A stretch of 64,000 nucleotides of DNA, taken from Alligator mississippiensis (Eukaryota > Chordata > Crocodylia > Alligatoridae). Where the stretch lies: the NCBI RefSeq assembly GCF_030867095.1, contig NC_081827.1, positions 27,404,001-27,468,000 on the forward strand, given 5' to 3'. How positions within the stretch are numbered: the stretch's first letter is position 1; each line of letters opens with the position of its first letter. A model generated the notes under the pieces. It searched no databases, was not told the DNA's origin, and saw only the letters and a program-made list of their open reading frames with translations. Both the position numbers and the translations under genes were made by a program. Below are positions 45,166-57,423 of this stretch, piece after piece.

Positions 45166-45967
45166 GGGGTGTAGGTTGTAGCCATGTTGGGCTAAGGAGA
45201 TGGGCAGACAAGGTTCTTTGGGTCACTCCAATATCTTTTATTAGACAAACTCAAATAGTTGAAACGATTCTTCTTAGCAAGCTTTCAGGCACTAACACCC
45301 TTCGTCAGGCTGAGGAAGCATCTGCAGATGGTCTGTGCTCCTTCTTCTTGGGTGGAGTGGTAAAACAGCCAGTACCTATGCAAGAAAGGCAGTTAGTGAA
45401 AATGTAAATTGAGGTGATGGGTAGGTGAGACACAGGTGGGGTGGAGGGGGAATGAATGTAGCTGTAGTCAAAGGATGAGACAGGAGAGGGAGAGGGAATG
45501 AGAATAGCTGGTAAAAAGTGGAGGGTTTACCTGGGGAGTTAGATGTTAGGCAGGTTATAATGTGTCATAAATCCAGTGTCTATATTTAGTCCATGATTTT
45601 TTTGTATCCATGAAGTGAAGTTCATAGGCTTGTCTATGAAAGGTATTTTGTAAATTCCCTTTGGGGATTAGAACTGAGAGATTGGAGAGAGACTGGTTGT
45701 CTTGTGAGAAATGTACCTCCACAGGTAATGTGCCCTTCCCACCTGTCTCTCACCTACTGACCACCTCAATTTCCATTTTCACTGACTGGCTTTCTTGAAT
45801 ACGTACTGGCCTCTGGATGCTTTACCACTCCACCCAGGAAGAACACAGATCATCTGCAGATGCTTCCTCAGCCTGACAAAGGGTGTTTGTGTCTGAAAGC
45901 TTGAAGAATTTTTCCAACTATTTGAGTCGATCTAATAAAATATATCCCAAAGAACCTTGTCTGCCTT
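45166..45967. mobile_element. Fold-back PLE (PLE-4): minus arm 45166-45726, plus arm 45727-45967
   Basis: The left arm begins GGGGTGTAGGTTGTAGCCAT with CTTTTATTAGACAAAC in minus orientation. It extends back to endonuclease-end sequence near 45726. The plus arm begins in the 3' UTR (CCCACCTGTCTCTCACC) and ends at AACCTTGTCTGCC. The arms pair over about 240 bases. It inserted in PRKAR2B intron 1. Confidence 0.85.
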
Positions 45968-48900
45968 AAATTCATATGGGATTTTACATACACACGCTCC
46001 TAGGTAATTCCATGAGGTAGACAGCAAGAGGTTAATATATTTTTCAAGTCCTGCTTAAATCACCTGCACAAGGGCCCAAGGCATGAGCATAGCTGTGAGG
46101 ACAGCAAAAGAAGGCTGCAGGACCTCACCTGATTTCAGGCTCAGACTTATCTGTTCACAGCTCAAAATGTATTCTTTTTGTATGGCTGACAGGATTTATT
46201 GGGGACAGAGCATCTCTGTATTAAGGGGACAAGGCATAGCTGCCTTTGAAAAGGTGCAGAGCTCTCTGTTTAGGTAATGGGAACCTGAAAAGCAAAGGCT
46301 GATTGGTAAGTGGGGTTGAAGACTAAGGGAAACATTTTCATCATTCTGGATTTTCTGAGAACAGCTTGAACTTGCACTACGTTATTAGCTCACTGGAGCA
46401 TTTCGCCCTTCCAGATCAAGTTCCAGCTGTATCTCATAGCAATGTCCAAAAGCTTGCAGTTTGCTAGCTGAACTGCACAAGCTTTTATATATGTGAAATA
46501 TTTTAAGTAATGCCTTATATGCATTTTTTTTCCAAGAAAGCCAGATATTTAAAAAGCTCAACAGAACAAATTTAGCTTACTTAAATAACACTCATAACTT
46601 CCCAGTGAAATTTAGATGCAACTTGCTTATGATATTAAACATCCTTTCAATCTATACTTTGCAGCTAGAAGCTACTTGGCATATGTAATTAAGAAGCGTT
46701 TGTAGTTATCAGTCACATACTGCAGATTTACATGATGGTTTTGAACTCTTTTGAAACTGATGACATCATCTTTGAGGTTGGCATAAATTCCTAAACCATT
46801 AGTGAACTTGGAAGCTGGCACAGAATGATAATGAAGAAGAACTGAAATAATATCATCATTCTTTGATACTGAACATAGCTTGTATCAAACTTATAATGTA
46901 GTCGGCTGTTTAATCAGTGGTAAACAGACTGCAGGCATGTTACATTTACAGTGTGGCAAATAGAGCAAAGTAGCATGAATTTATTGGAATATGTGTGTTA
47001 TGTGTGAATGTTTTCAGGTTGTTTTAAGAAGCCTTCTAAGAATTATAGTGAATATTTGCAATCAAGACTTTATTCATGGTCACTGTTTTGTAATCTTAAA
47101 AAAATCAACACAACTATAAATAGTTTCACATATAAAAAAGTCAAACAAATCTTTTAGTCAGCTTATTAATTATATGTAGAATAACTCTAGAAAGCAAAAT
47201 GTGTGTGAAATGTGGGAGTCTTTTTAAAGTTTTATTGTGTTAAGGCTTGTAATGTGCATCAGTCAGAATAATGAATAGTTAATTAAGTAGCACAACATGT
47301 AAACATTTTTGGAACTGTTCATAGCTAGGTCTGTTCATAACTCAGTTCTAAGAAACAGTTAGTAGTTGGCTAGGTGTGATTTTTATATTTAGGATAGGTG
47401 TTTGACCCTTTCAGATAACACACTTGTGTCTACTCACTCGCTACTGATATTGGATCTATAGGGGTATTCATATTTAAATTATTTATTTATAGGCTTAAGC
47501 ATCACTACCTTAAGAATTACTTAATTCTGAACATTTTTACTTTCTGTAAACTGCCCCATAGATTACTAGCATGGAAAATTCCGGGATTTCTTTTACGGGT
47601 TTGTGTGTTTGTTTTTTGGTTTTGGTGGGGCAGGGAGGGAAGGGTTCTTTTTCATTGCTTTTGTCAGTTCTGTTTGTTTTAGGCAGCCAATTTGTCCTTA
47701 TTTTGTAGAGCTTTTTTACAGGAATAGAAAAGAAAAAAATTAAGCCATTTTTGGTAAAATAACAAACTTTTGCAGACCACATGAGTGTATGTACTACTTG
47801 AAAGTTCTGCCGTAAAAAATCAAGTTAAATGTTAAGTTGAAAATATTTTCTTGTTCATTCGGAAATAACCCTTTTTCATTGTTGAGAGACTGTTGTAATC
47901 AAATTGTCACCAATTCTCATTTTGAATAAATGTTCTATCTAGATATTTATATGGGCCCTTTCATTAATGTATTTGAATCCCTTCCAATAATTAATTAATA
48001 TGGTCCTTTCAACACCTTTTGTGAAACGAGTAAGATTTAGACCTTTTTATAAAAGGTGAACTAAAGTAAAACGTAAATTTACTTGACCCTTTCATAAAAA
48101 TCTGTGACTGAATTAAGAATTGGACCTAAGTTTCCCAAGGTGAAGTTCAGTGTTGTAGCCATCAGGGCAGGCTTCTTAGTTTCAGAAATCTACTTGCCTT
48201 GTAGGTTATGTATTGTTTTCAGGATTGGTACCTTAATTTTGAATGGGAATCTGAGCTTTTTGTGACTTTTATAAAAAATACATTTTCTTATTTTTAACAT
48301 TAGTATCATTAATTGATTGCTTGAGTGTGCCATCTAATTAATTGATTAATTGAGTGTGCCATCTAAACTCCACAAATTATGTTTACATTTTACAGTAATA
48401 TTTTTTTAAAGATATTATTTAGGGATGTGTGATTTCCTTCAGTGCACAGAGTCATTTCCCCTACCATTGGTAAGTGTTATAGCCATATTCATGAGAGGAG
48501 TGGATTTTTGATTTTTAAGAAATTCCTCAAATTATTTAAAAGTCTGTAATATGTGATAAATTGTGTGTTATGCTGGGCTATATTAAAAAAATTAAAATGC
48601 TTTCATTTATTTTTTTCCAGAATGGTTACATTTATCATCTCTCTGAATTGTTGGGTAACATTGGCAATATGAATGTTGTTTTGATTGATAATGTCCACAT
48701 TGTTTATAACTAGCTGAATTTCATACTCAGTCCTACCTTAATGTGATTTTTTCTTATGGATCTGTCTGGAGGTACTGTTGTTGCTTTCTTAGTAATGCAG
48801 TCTGTATGAGTTATATACTACTCAGGATGGTATCACCCTTTATTTACATTGCTTTGCAAACTTTACTGTTTATATAACGGTATTTTAACAGGAAGAATGC

Positions 48901-49193
48901 TTAAGCTGAATATTTTTCTTTCAAAACTGATGTTTCATTGATATATCTTTTTGGCGTACACCTACCTATGAACTCTGATCCTGAAAATGCATGTTGTAAG
49001 ATACCCTTATGTTTTCTTTTTTTTTTTTTTTTTTTCACTCAGTATGTTCAAATAACTAAATGGAGCACCGTGCAAATGAAAAATGTGTATTATAGCTTGC
49101 CCTAACAATATGAGGCAGTCCTTTCTATTCTAGTCATTTCATCCTGTATACCATTTTTAAATATGACCTGTTTAGAAAGGTTTTTGTACTGCT
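45968..49193. other. Repeat-poor AT-rich intron DNA
   Basis: About 3.2 kb without any repeat I can name, apart from a T run at about 49016-49036 and a small duplication at 48312-48366 (TTGAGTGTGCCATCTAA twice). Open frames are short. The rest of the window rarely goes 2 kb without an insertion. Confidence 0.55.
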
Positions 49194-49600
49194 AAGTGGT
49201 TCTCAGTGTTTTTAGACTCCAGGTCACCCCTCCATAACTTGGGGAATTGAGCAGCACTCTGTTTTAAAACCAAATTTTTATTACCTTCTCATGCAGGGGC
49301 CAGTTGTTGGGGTGAGGAGGGAGAAAGAAGAGTGGCCAGAGGGGGGCAAACGTGTGCTTACCTCCTCACACAGGAGCTGGACAGTGGCTGGTTGGGAGTG
49401 AAGAATGGAAGAGCGGCCAGGCTAGGATAAGCCTGCTCTTACCTTATCAGAGCTGGGCAGTGACTGGGGGAAGGCAGGAAGAGTGGCTAGATAGAGAAGA
49501 AGAGCATGTGCTTGTCTCCTTGCTCACTTTGACACACTTCAAAGGATGCCATGGCACCCCAGGATGCTGTGACACCCTGGTTGAGAATCATTGCTTTAGG
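49194..49600. mobile_element. hAT-like element with internal tandem units
   Basis: Left end AAGTGGTTCTCAGTGTTTTT and right end, reversed, AAAGCAATGATTCTCAACCA, the Charlie-type pattern. Inside, 49297-49522 holds three units of about 75 bases. Each carries GGAG/GGG-CTGG-CAGTGGCTGG, GAAGAGTGGCCAGA and GTG-CTTACCTCCT. Confidence 0.65.
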
Positions 49601-50142
49601 TTATCTGTGACACCTTGAGTTCCAGACAGTTCTTGGTGTAAAACTTGAATATCAAAGTATTAATAATGGCAAGTGACTTTATATAGTACCATATAATTGT
49701 AAGAAATTATAAAACAGTACAACTGAACTTACTGTCTGTTTTCTGCTGTGGGTATGTTTGAACACTTACACATGGGAAAAATCAAACTGAGAAATATAAT
49801 CAAAGTATTTAGTTTAGTGCTTCAAGTTAATGTTAAAGAGGAGATTCATAAAAAGAAACTTGAAGTTTTCTTCGGAATATCACTGTTTTTAACAATATAC
49901 TTATTTCTGTAACCTTATTGTTTAGGAGCCAGAAGTTATTAAGGAGTGGTTGTTCGCATTTATTAAAACTTCAAAAAGCATCAGCTTGGTGATTGTTGCT
50001 ATGCAAATATAACAACACAAATTGGGTTATATTAGTACTGAGGTCAATAAAACCAAGGGGGCAGAACAAACTATAATTTTAGCTTCTCATTAGTGAGCTA
50101 AGGAATTCTCATAAGTAAGATAAAGAATTACAGCATAGACAA

Positions 50143-50530
50143 AAGTACTGTAAGGTGGATACCTAGCTGGTTTGATCATTGTGTTTAAAAAATAGCCAGC
50201 AATGCTTATGTGTTTAATAGGGAGGAGGCATTGAGTGGGGCTACCGAAGGATCTGTTATAGACTGTCCTGGGCTGGCTATGTTTATAATTGCTTCACTAA
50301 TGATTTGGAACATGGGATTGAGCACACAGGTAACAAATCCACAACAGGAAAAATGTAGGGTGGATATTGGAAAAACTTTCTCACTCTGAGGCAGATTAGT
50401 GAGATTACAACAGATTAACTAAAGATTAGACAAACGCTTGTCTAGAATGGTTTAGACAGGGTGATTCTGCTTAGAGCAGGAGTTTGGACTAGGTGATATC
50501 CTGAGTTACTTTCCAGTCCTATTTTTCTAT
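50143..50530 (+). mobile_element. Old CR1 fragment with internal deletion
   Basis: It starts with CTGTAAGGTGGATACCTAGC (RT region), continues through DLEHGIEHTG-like sequence, then jumps to the 3' end (GAGCAGGAGTTTGGACTAGG). It abuts the next CR1. Confidence 0.65.
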
Positions 50531-53280
50531 GAGAAGGGCTTTAAACTAGGTTTGCTAGGGGATGAAGACCAAAGCCCTGAGCCCAGGGGAAGCAGGAGGC
50601 CTGGAAGGAAGAGAAAGCAGGAAGGGAAAACAGGGGAGGTGCTCTCAAACTTCCTGAGAAATTGTGGCAATTGACTAGTTACTTCAGGTACCTGTACACA
50701 AACGCACGGAGCCTGGGAAACAAGCAGGAAGAATTGGAAGTCCTTGCACACTCGCAGGACTGTGACATGATTGGAATAACAGAGACTTGGTGGGAGCTTG
50801 CATGACTGGAGCACTGTTATGGATGGGTACGAACTGTTCAGGAAGGACAGGCAGGGGAGAAGAGGGGAGGAGTTGCACCTTATGTATGATTGGTCAGAGT
50901 TCTAGTATGAAGCTGGAGATAGACCTGTTGAAAGTCTCTGGGTTAAGGTTAGAGAGGGGTCAACAAGGGTGATGTTCTGGTGGGGTCTGCTATAGATTAC
51001 CAGACCAGGAGGAAGTGGTAGATGAGGTTTTCTTTAAAGACCTAACAGAAGTTTCCCAGTCCCACACCCTGGTTCTTATGGGGGACTTCAGTCACCCTGG
51101 TATCTGCTGGGAGGGCAATACAACAGTACACAGGCAAACCAGGATATTTCTGGAGAGTGTTGGGGACAACTTTCTGGTGCAAGTGCTGGAGCGGCCAACT
51201 AGGGGCCATGCTCTTCTTCACCTGCCACTCGCAAAGAGGGATCAATTGGTGGGGAATATAGTAGTAGATGGCAACTTGGGCAACAGTGACCACGGGATGG
51301 TTGAGTTCAGGATCCTGAGGAAAGGAAAGATGGAGAGCAGCAGAGTAAGGACCCTGGACTTCAGAAAAGCAGACTTTGACTCACTTGGGGAACTCATGGG
51401 CAGGATCCCCTGGAAAGCCAGACTGAGGGGAAGAGGAGTCCAGGAAAGCTGGCTATAATTTGAAGAAGCCTTAATGAAAGTGTAGGAACAAACCATTCCA
51501 ATCTTCAGTTGGACTAGCAAGTATGGCAGAAGACTAGGTTGGCTTAGCAGGGAACTGTTCAGTAAACTAAGTCACAAGAAGGAAGCTTATAAGAGGTGGA
51601 AACTTGGACAGAAATAGGGAGGAGTATAAGAGCATTGGTTAGACATGCAGGGATGAAGTCAGGAAGGCCAAAGCGCAATTGGAGTTGCAGCTAGCAAGGA
51701 ATGTGAAGGGTAACAAGAAGGGTTTCTACAAGTATGTTGGTAGCAAGAGGAGGATTGGGGAAAGCATGGGACCATTACTGAATGGGGGAGGCAACCTTGT
51801 GACAGGATGCAGAAAAGCTGAAATGCTTAATGCCTTTCTGCCTCTGTCTTCACAGGTAAGGTCAGCTCCCAGACTACTGCACTGGGCGGCAGCACTGTTT
51901 GGAGAGGAGGTGAGCAGCCCTCAGTGGTAAAAGAACAGGTTAGGGACTACTTGGAAAAGCTGGACATATACAAGTCCATGAGGCTGGACGGGATGCACCC
52001 GAGGGTGCTGAGGGAGTTGGCTGATGTGATTGCAGAGCTGCTAGCCCTCATCTTTGAAAACTCATGGCAATCAAGAGAGGTCCTGGATGATTGGAAAAGG
52101 GCAAACATAGTGCCCGTATTTAAGATAGGGGAAAAAGGAGGATCTAGGGAACTACAGACCAGTCAGCCTCATGTCAGTCCCTGGAAAAATCATGGAGCAG
52201 ATTCTCAAGAAATCAATTTCTAAGCACTTGGAGGAAAAGAAGGCGATTAAGAACAGTCACCATGGATTCACCAGGGGCAAGCTATGCCTGACCAACGTGA
52301 TTGTCTTCTCTGATGAGGGACTGGCCTATTGGCTGCAGAAAAGTGAATGTGATATACCTTGATTTTAGCAAGGCTTTTGATATGGTCTCCCACATCATTC
52401 TTGCAGGCAAATTTACTAAGTATGGGCTGGATGAATGGCCTGTAAGGTGGACAGAAAACTGGCTGGAACATCAGGCTCAGGGAGTAGTAATCAGCTAGTC
52501 AGGGTAGTAATCAGATGTCTAGTTGGCAGCCAGTATCAAGTAGAGTGCCCCAGGGGTTGGTCCTGGAGCTGGTTTTGTGCAATGTCTTCATCAGCAACCT
52601 GGAAGATGGCACAGAGTGCACCCTCAGCAAGTTTGCAGATGACACCAAGCTGGGGGGAGTAATAGATATGCTGGATGGTAGGGCTAGGATTCAGAGAGAC
52701 CTAGACAACTTGGGGGATTGGGCCAAAAGGAATCTCATGAGGTCCAACAAGGACAAGTGCAAAGCCCTGCACTTAAGTCAGAACAATCCCATGCACTGGT
52801 ACAGGCTGGGAGCTGACTGGCTGGGCAGCAGCTCTGCAGAAAAGGACCTGGGGGTTACAGTGGGCACTAAGCAGGATATGAGCTGACAGTATGCCCTTGT
52901 AAAGAAGGCTAACGGCGTACTGGGCTGCATTGGTAGGTGTGTTGCCAGTAAGTCAAGGGAAGTGATTATTCCCCTCTCTTCAGCACTGGTAAGGCCACAT
53001 CTATAGTACTGAGTTCAGTTTTGTGGCCCCCACTACAGAAAGGATGTGGACAAATTGGAGAGAGTCCTGTAGAGGGCAACAAAAATGGCGAGGGTGCTGG
53101 GGCACATGACTTATGAGGAAAGACTGAGGGGACTGTGCTTATTTAATCTAGAAAAGAGAAGACTGAGAGGGGATTTAATAGTCTTCGACTACCTGAAGCG
53201 GGGTTCGAAAGAGGATGGAGCTAGGCTGTTCTCAGTGGTGGCAGATGACAGACCAAGGAGCAATGATCTCAAGTTGCAGC
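50531..53280 (+). mobile_element. CR1 LINE, long degraded copy
   Basis: It begins with the 5' leader shared with 8225-8685 (GGGCTTTAAACTAGGTTTGC) and runs through endonuclease, linker and RT to the C-terminal region. It stops abruptly at AAGTTGCAGC (53280) without the CR1 3' end. This is the longest CR1 span on the 5' side in this window. Confidence 0.85.
50730..53280 (+). pseudogene. CR1 ORF2, many stops and frameshifts
   Basis: Recognisable pieces are an endonuclease part at 51015-51458 (LVLMGDFSHPGICW, HALLHLPLAKRDQL, GNSDHGMVEF), a linker at 51679-51810 (RKKGFYKYVGSKRR-like), fingers at 51924-52130 (YLEKLDIYKSMRLDGMHPRV, NIVPVFKI), motif A at 52335-52390 ([16 protein letters not shown]), and FADDTKLGG at 52630-52660. 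The thumb to VADDRPRSND follows to 53275. It is clearly dead and older than the 29-31 kb copy. Confidence 0.85.
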
Positions 53281-53502
53281 CTTCCTGGATGAGTGGCGGG
53301 AGCTGTCAGACCAGTTACTTGCCCCAGCCCCTCCCTCACTGCGGGGGGCCCTGATCTGCCCCCCCACACTCCTTCCCTTCCCCCTCTCCCAAAAGTATGG
53401 GTAATGCCAGTGGCAGCCAGAGCATTCTAAGCATGCTTTGCCACCACTGTGCACATCCTCCAAACCTAAAAGTGTGTTTTTTGGTTGATTTTTTTTTTTT
53501 TC
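53281..53502. other. Unassigned GC-rich spacer
   Basis: About 220 bases between two CR1 copies, C-rich to 53390, with a T run at 53488-53502. Family not recognised. Confidence 0.4.
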
Positions 53503-53643
53503 TAGACTTTTCTCAGTTTGTCCATATTGTTCTTGAAGTTTAGTGGCCAAAACTCCACAAGGTTCTGCAGGTAAGGGCTAATCAGTGCTGAATAGACTGG
53601 AAGAATGGAAGAATCTGTGGCTTACATATATCACCCTTCTGCT

Positions 53644-54867
53644 TGGCGCCAGATGGAAGTAATAAAGGCTACGTTTCTTTGGGTAAATTTGATATCTTTT
53701 ATTAGATCAACTCAAATAGTTAGAAAAATTCTTCGTAGCAAGCTTTTGGGTATAATTACCCTTTGTCAGGCTGAGGAAGCATCTGCAGTTGGTGTGTGCT
53801 CTTCCTGGATGGAACATTTCATATTTAAGTGTTTAACACCAGCTTTTCAGATCTGTCTCAAGCCAACACATTTTAACTGGGTGCTCTACAGTGAATAAAC
53901 TTCCCCACTTCGCAGTCAGGGTTCAACTAAAACAGGGTTTATTACACAGGAAAAGGGAACCAACATGCAACCTTAAAGGAAGCCTTTACTATTAAACATT
54001 AACTGAAACCCCAAACAGTTAACAGTCTCAATCACCGGCAAGCCGACTCAAGGGAGCTACCACCGAGCCCAGTCAGCTGGGAGGAAGACTCGCCCAGGGC
54101 TGCCACCTGGGGACTCATCACCTACACTAGCCAACAGTAGGAGGCGCTGGGTAGGGAGGCCTGCTTTGGAGGACCCCGCTGCTTCTGGCTGCCAGGAGTT
54201 GTTGCTCTGCTCTGGGGTCCCTACCGCCCATACCAGCCGAAATAGCTAGTGGTGGTAGGCCCTCACTAGAGTTGTTGCCTTTCTGCTGTTAGGGATGGTT
54301 GCTGGGAATTTCTGCTCTGGCTGCTGCTGCCGGGGAGTGTTGCCATTCCTCTGTCTGCACTTCTGGGAGTTGGTGGCAGAGTGGCAACCCCTGGCTGTGA
54401 GAAGCAGCAGAGTCTTTGGGGTGGACCTCTCTACCCAGCACCTGAAACTGTTGGCTGGTGTAGGTGATAAAGCCCCTAGGCCTGGGTTAATCTCCCTTCC
54501 CAACTGATTGGGCTCAGTGGTAGCTTCCTTGGGTTGGATTGCCTGTGACTGAGAAACTGTTAGGAACTGTAATTGCACCTCCACTGGTACTTTTTGGGTT
54601 GCCCATGAAACCCTGGCTCTTTTAGACCCTGACATACTTCAACTGCAGACACAATCTGGACTACCTTCCATTTATAGTTTCACATGTTAATCCCAAACAG
54701 TAAAACTGAGGCCCACAAACAGTTAAAAGGTGTGAGTAGCCCCCATCCTCCCATCCTTTTGCACCTGCATACTAATAAAGCTATGCAGAGAAAGAATGTA
54801 CAAAGTTTCTTTTATAGGCCTTAACTATAGCTGAATGAGCAGAATATAAGTAGGGTTACACGTGACA
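53644..54867 (-). mobile_element. Solo LTR with 5-bp target duplication, containing PLE tail DNA
   Basis: The flanks are CTGCT at 53639-53643 and CTGCT at 54868-54872. Removing the element restores the host CR1 sequence. The edges are TGGCGCC and GTGACA, the TG/CA rule. On the minus strand GGCCTATAAAAGA (about 54812) precedes GTAATAAACCC (about 53940), giving promoter and polyadenylation order. No internal genes remain. Confidence 0.8.
53664..53815 (-). mobile_element. PLE 3' fragment (PLE-5)
   Basis: TTTCTTTGGGTAAATTTGAT, CTTTTATTAGATCAACTC and CTTTGTCAGGCTGAGGAAGC match the PLE tail in reverse. It lies inside the limits of the LTR and so is nested in it or was copied with it. Confidence 0.8.
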
Positions 54868-55435
54868 CTGCTGTTAATACATCTCAGTATGCAATTACAT
54901 TTTTTGCAAGGATATTATAGTCTTAACTCATATTCAATGTGGAATCTTCTATAACCCATGGGTATTTTTTTTGCATTACTGTAGTTCAACCAGACCTTCC
55001 CCATTTTGTATTTGTACTGGATTGTGCTTCTACAGATGTAGAATTTTGCATTTGTCCTTATAAAACTTCCTCCAAATTTCAAATAATTTTCTCAATGTAT
55101 TGGGGTTATTTCAAATTCTGATCCTGTCTTCTAAGTGTGTGCTACCACACTTGTTATTTAACCTAAATAACCTTATCATAGAAGGAAATCAGGGTGGTTA
55201 GGTATGACTTGCTCTTGATGCATCTATATTGGCTGTTACTTATCTTGTTATCCTTTAGGTCAAGTTCTTCCTTGTATTCCATTTAATCTTTGGCAGCATC
55301 ATCATAAAGCAACAAGTCTTTTGAAGGAGATAAATAGTGACAGAAGGTGGTGCTAATTCCATTTTTTCATCCTCTAATAAGAATTTTTCTACTTCATATG
55401 TTTTAACATCAAAAACTCCTATTCCTGGAAAGTCT

Positions 55436-55690
55436 TCAGGTATTCATCACACCAGTTTTTGAGTCAAATATCTGATACTGCAGGCTGCCAGGCATGGCCA
55501 GCTTCAGCAGCGTGAGGGCCAGCTGAGTGTCTGTGGGGAGGGGCGGCCACATGTAGGTGTCCTGCTGCTCCAGGTGTGGCCATAGCTTCTCCACTCCAGG
55601 AGATCCCAGAAGGTGGTCATCCTGAAGGCCTCCAGCCACTGCTCATCATCCCAGGTATGCTGGACAACATGCCACCACCAGTCCTGGTTG
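55436..55690 (-). pseudogene. Harbinger (PIF) transposase N-terminal remnant
   Basis: In reverse, HTWDDEQWLEAFRMT (about 55610-55655) is followed, after a frame change, by VEKLWPHLEQQDTYMWPPL, then TDTQLALTLLKLAMPGSLQY and 'FDSKTGV'. This order matches the helical N-terminal region before the DDE domain of PIF/Harbinger transposases. The catalytic domain is absent. It could not cut DNA. Confidence 0.65.
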
Positions 55691-56269
55691 GCCTGGTGGG
55701 CCCAGAGATGGTGGGGCTACAGGCGCAGGAAGGTGAGAGTGGACCCGGCCATGGCATCATGGAGCCTGTTGCCGGCATGCTTGGCAGAGTCTGGCCAGGC
55801 AGATGAGGTCGAGGCGGCAGGTGCGCTGTGGCAGCCCTGGGACAGTGCACAGCGGGCAGGCAGTTGGTCACTGAGCGAGGCGGTTGTGGGTCAGGTGGCA
55901 GCTGGCACAGCTGGACCAGTGCAGTGGTCAGTAGGAGTGTGGGGCTCTGGTTGTCACTGCCAGGGGCTGGAGTAGCCATGGCATGGGGAGGCAGAGGCAG
56001 CAAGGAGAGTGCTGTACATGCTGTCCCTGCACTGTGCATGCTGCTCCGAGCTGGGGAAGTGGCTGGCCAGAGAGCAGGGCAGGCTTTTGAAGAGGGCTGC
56101 AGGCAGCTGTGGCCAGAGCCTGGAGCTCCCCCCAGTGGTGGCAGGGGCCCATTGCAGGGTCCTGGGATGTGGGAACAGATTGGCAGCAAATCTGCTCCCA
56201 CTCCCCTGCAGGTGTAGATGCCTGCCCGGCACCATTTACTCACGAGTCAGCGCAAGCGTAGATGCTCCC
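55436..56269 (-). mobile_element. Harbinger-like transposon fragment
   Basis: The right terminus read in reverse is GGGAGCATCTACGCTTGCGC, similar to GGGTGCGTCTACATGAGATG at 62580. Both elements share an inner GGGAGCARATTTGCTSC palindrome. The middle is GC-rich with overlapping frames. The transposase remnant sits at its inner end, and the other terminus is missing. Confidence 0.6.
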
Positions 56270-57190
56270 TCTGTGTTGTAAATGTGCTGCTCCAGTGATG
56301 CAGCAATTTGTGGGTGATGTTGGAGGTTTGACAACTTTCCTGTCACCTGACAAAAGTGAAAAGTATTATCAAGTTTTTCACAAACAAACAAATGCTAGCA
56401 GCCATATTTCTGTGTCATTTATCACACATTCAGTTTCATCCACAGTAAGCCACCTGATAGACACCATCTGTTAAATTTCTCAAAGATTTTTTCGGTGTAT
56501 AAGGAGGCATGTCATTCAGCTGCAGCTGAAGAAGGGTGGCTTGACTTAACCCTGGCAGTTGAGTTAAAAAAGCTTGTACTTCCATCATGTTGGAACAGGT
56601 TGCATCTTCCATGGACTCTAGCTATAGTTGCAAAATTTTAAGAGTTCCGTATGTGGAACAAAATTGATTGGCAGGGGACTCATCCATTCAAAAAACAGAA
56701 ATAGACTGAATATCTTCACTTGTGGGAAACTCAGAGCCATGTAATACATTATAAGGTTAAAAAAGAAAATGGCAAATAATGACTCAGCCTTCAGATGAAG
56801 AAGAAAATATTTGATACACTTGATGATGATGACGAAGGTCCAGATAAAGCAGTTCAAGTTGACCGAGGAGAAAAAGATAATGCAAAGCAAAACACTTGAA
56901 GATTTGGCCAGTTGCCGACCTACTTTAACTGCATCTAAAATGACCGTTCGTCTTATAGTTATGATTATTTCTGTTTAATTTAATTTATTTTCATAACTCT
57001 TCTTTTTCTCAATTAATTTCTTGTCCTCAGGAATGTTCACATTTAAACAGTAACTGAACATTGCTAAAAGTTATAACAATAATTCTTAAATTTCTAAAAT
57101 GTTGCTTAATTATATTAAGGCACAGTTAAAATAGCTCTGTTAACACTTACTTACCAGAAGCTTTCAAATTTCATATTTTTTAATATTTAC
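56270..57190. other. Unassigned AT-rich DNA with a short Asp-rich coding-like patch
   Basis: No repeat was named. On the plus strand about 56796-56897 reads as a run of about 34 codons with KKKIFDTLDDDDEGPDKAV, then a stop. Upstream, short pieces in changing frames also look protein-like (FRMWNKIDWQGTHPF, about 56645-56690). A decayed transposon or processed gene is possible. Confidence 0.35.
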
Positions 57191-57423
57191 TCTACTGAGG
57201 TCGGGGCTTCTTTGTGCCGGGCGTCAGACAAGCTAGGGAGAGAGAAAATGTATGTATAAGATTCAGTATATCATATCCACACAAACAATGTTAAAAGAAC
57301 TTGCATGCCACACACACCCAAATAAGATAAGCGCCTTGGTTTTTAGAAGGCAGCGTGGGGGGGGGAAAAAACAAAAGAAAAAGATTTTTCCGGAGTCGTG
57401 GACTAGAGTTGGCTTTCCACGGA

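Larger units (their letters stand above)
53503..55345 (-). mobile_element. Old CR1 LINE, split by an LTR (53503-53643 and 54868-55345)
   Basis: The left part in reverse encodes FWPLNFKNNMDKLRK-like sequence and the CAGGTAAGGGCTAATCAGTG block. The right part resumes exactly at GTTAATACATCTCAGTATGC and continues to a RT segment (EITRLV-type, about 55185-55255). The older divergence and wording are closest to avian-type CR1. Confidence 0.75.

Noticed and set aside
55617-56243. 208-codon minus-strand frame as a gene
   Set aside because: Low-complexity Pro/Ser/Ala sequence inside a Harbinger-like element; the recognisable transposase lies in other frames.
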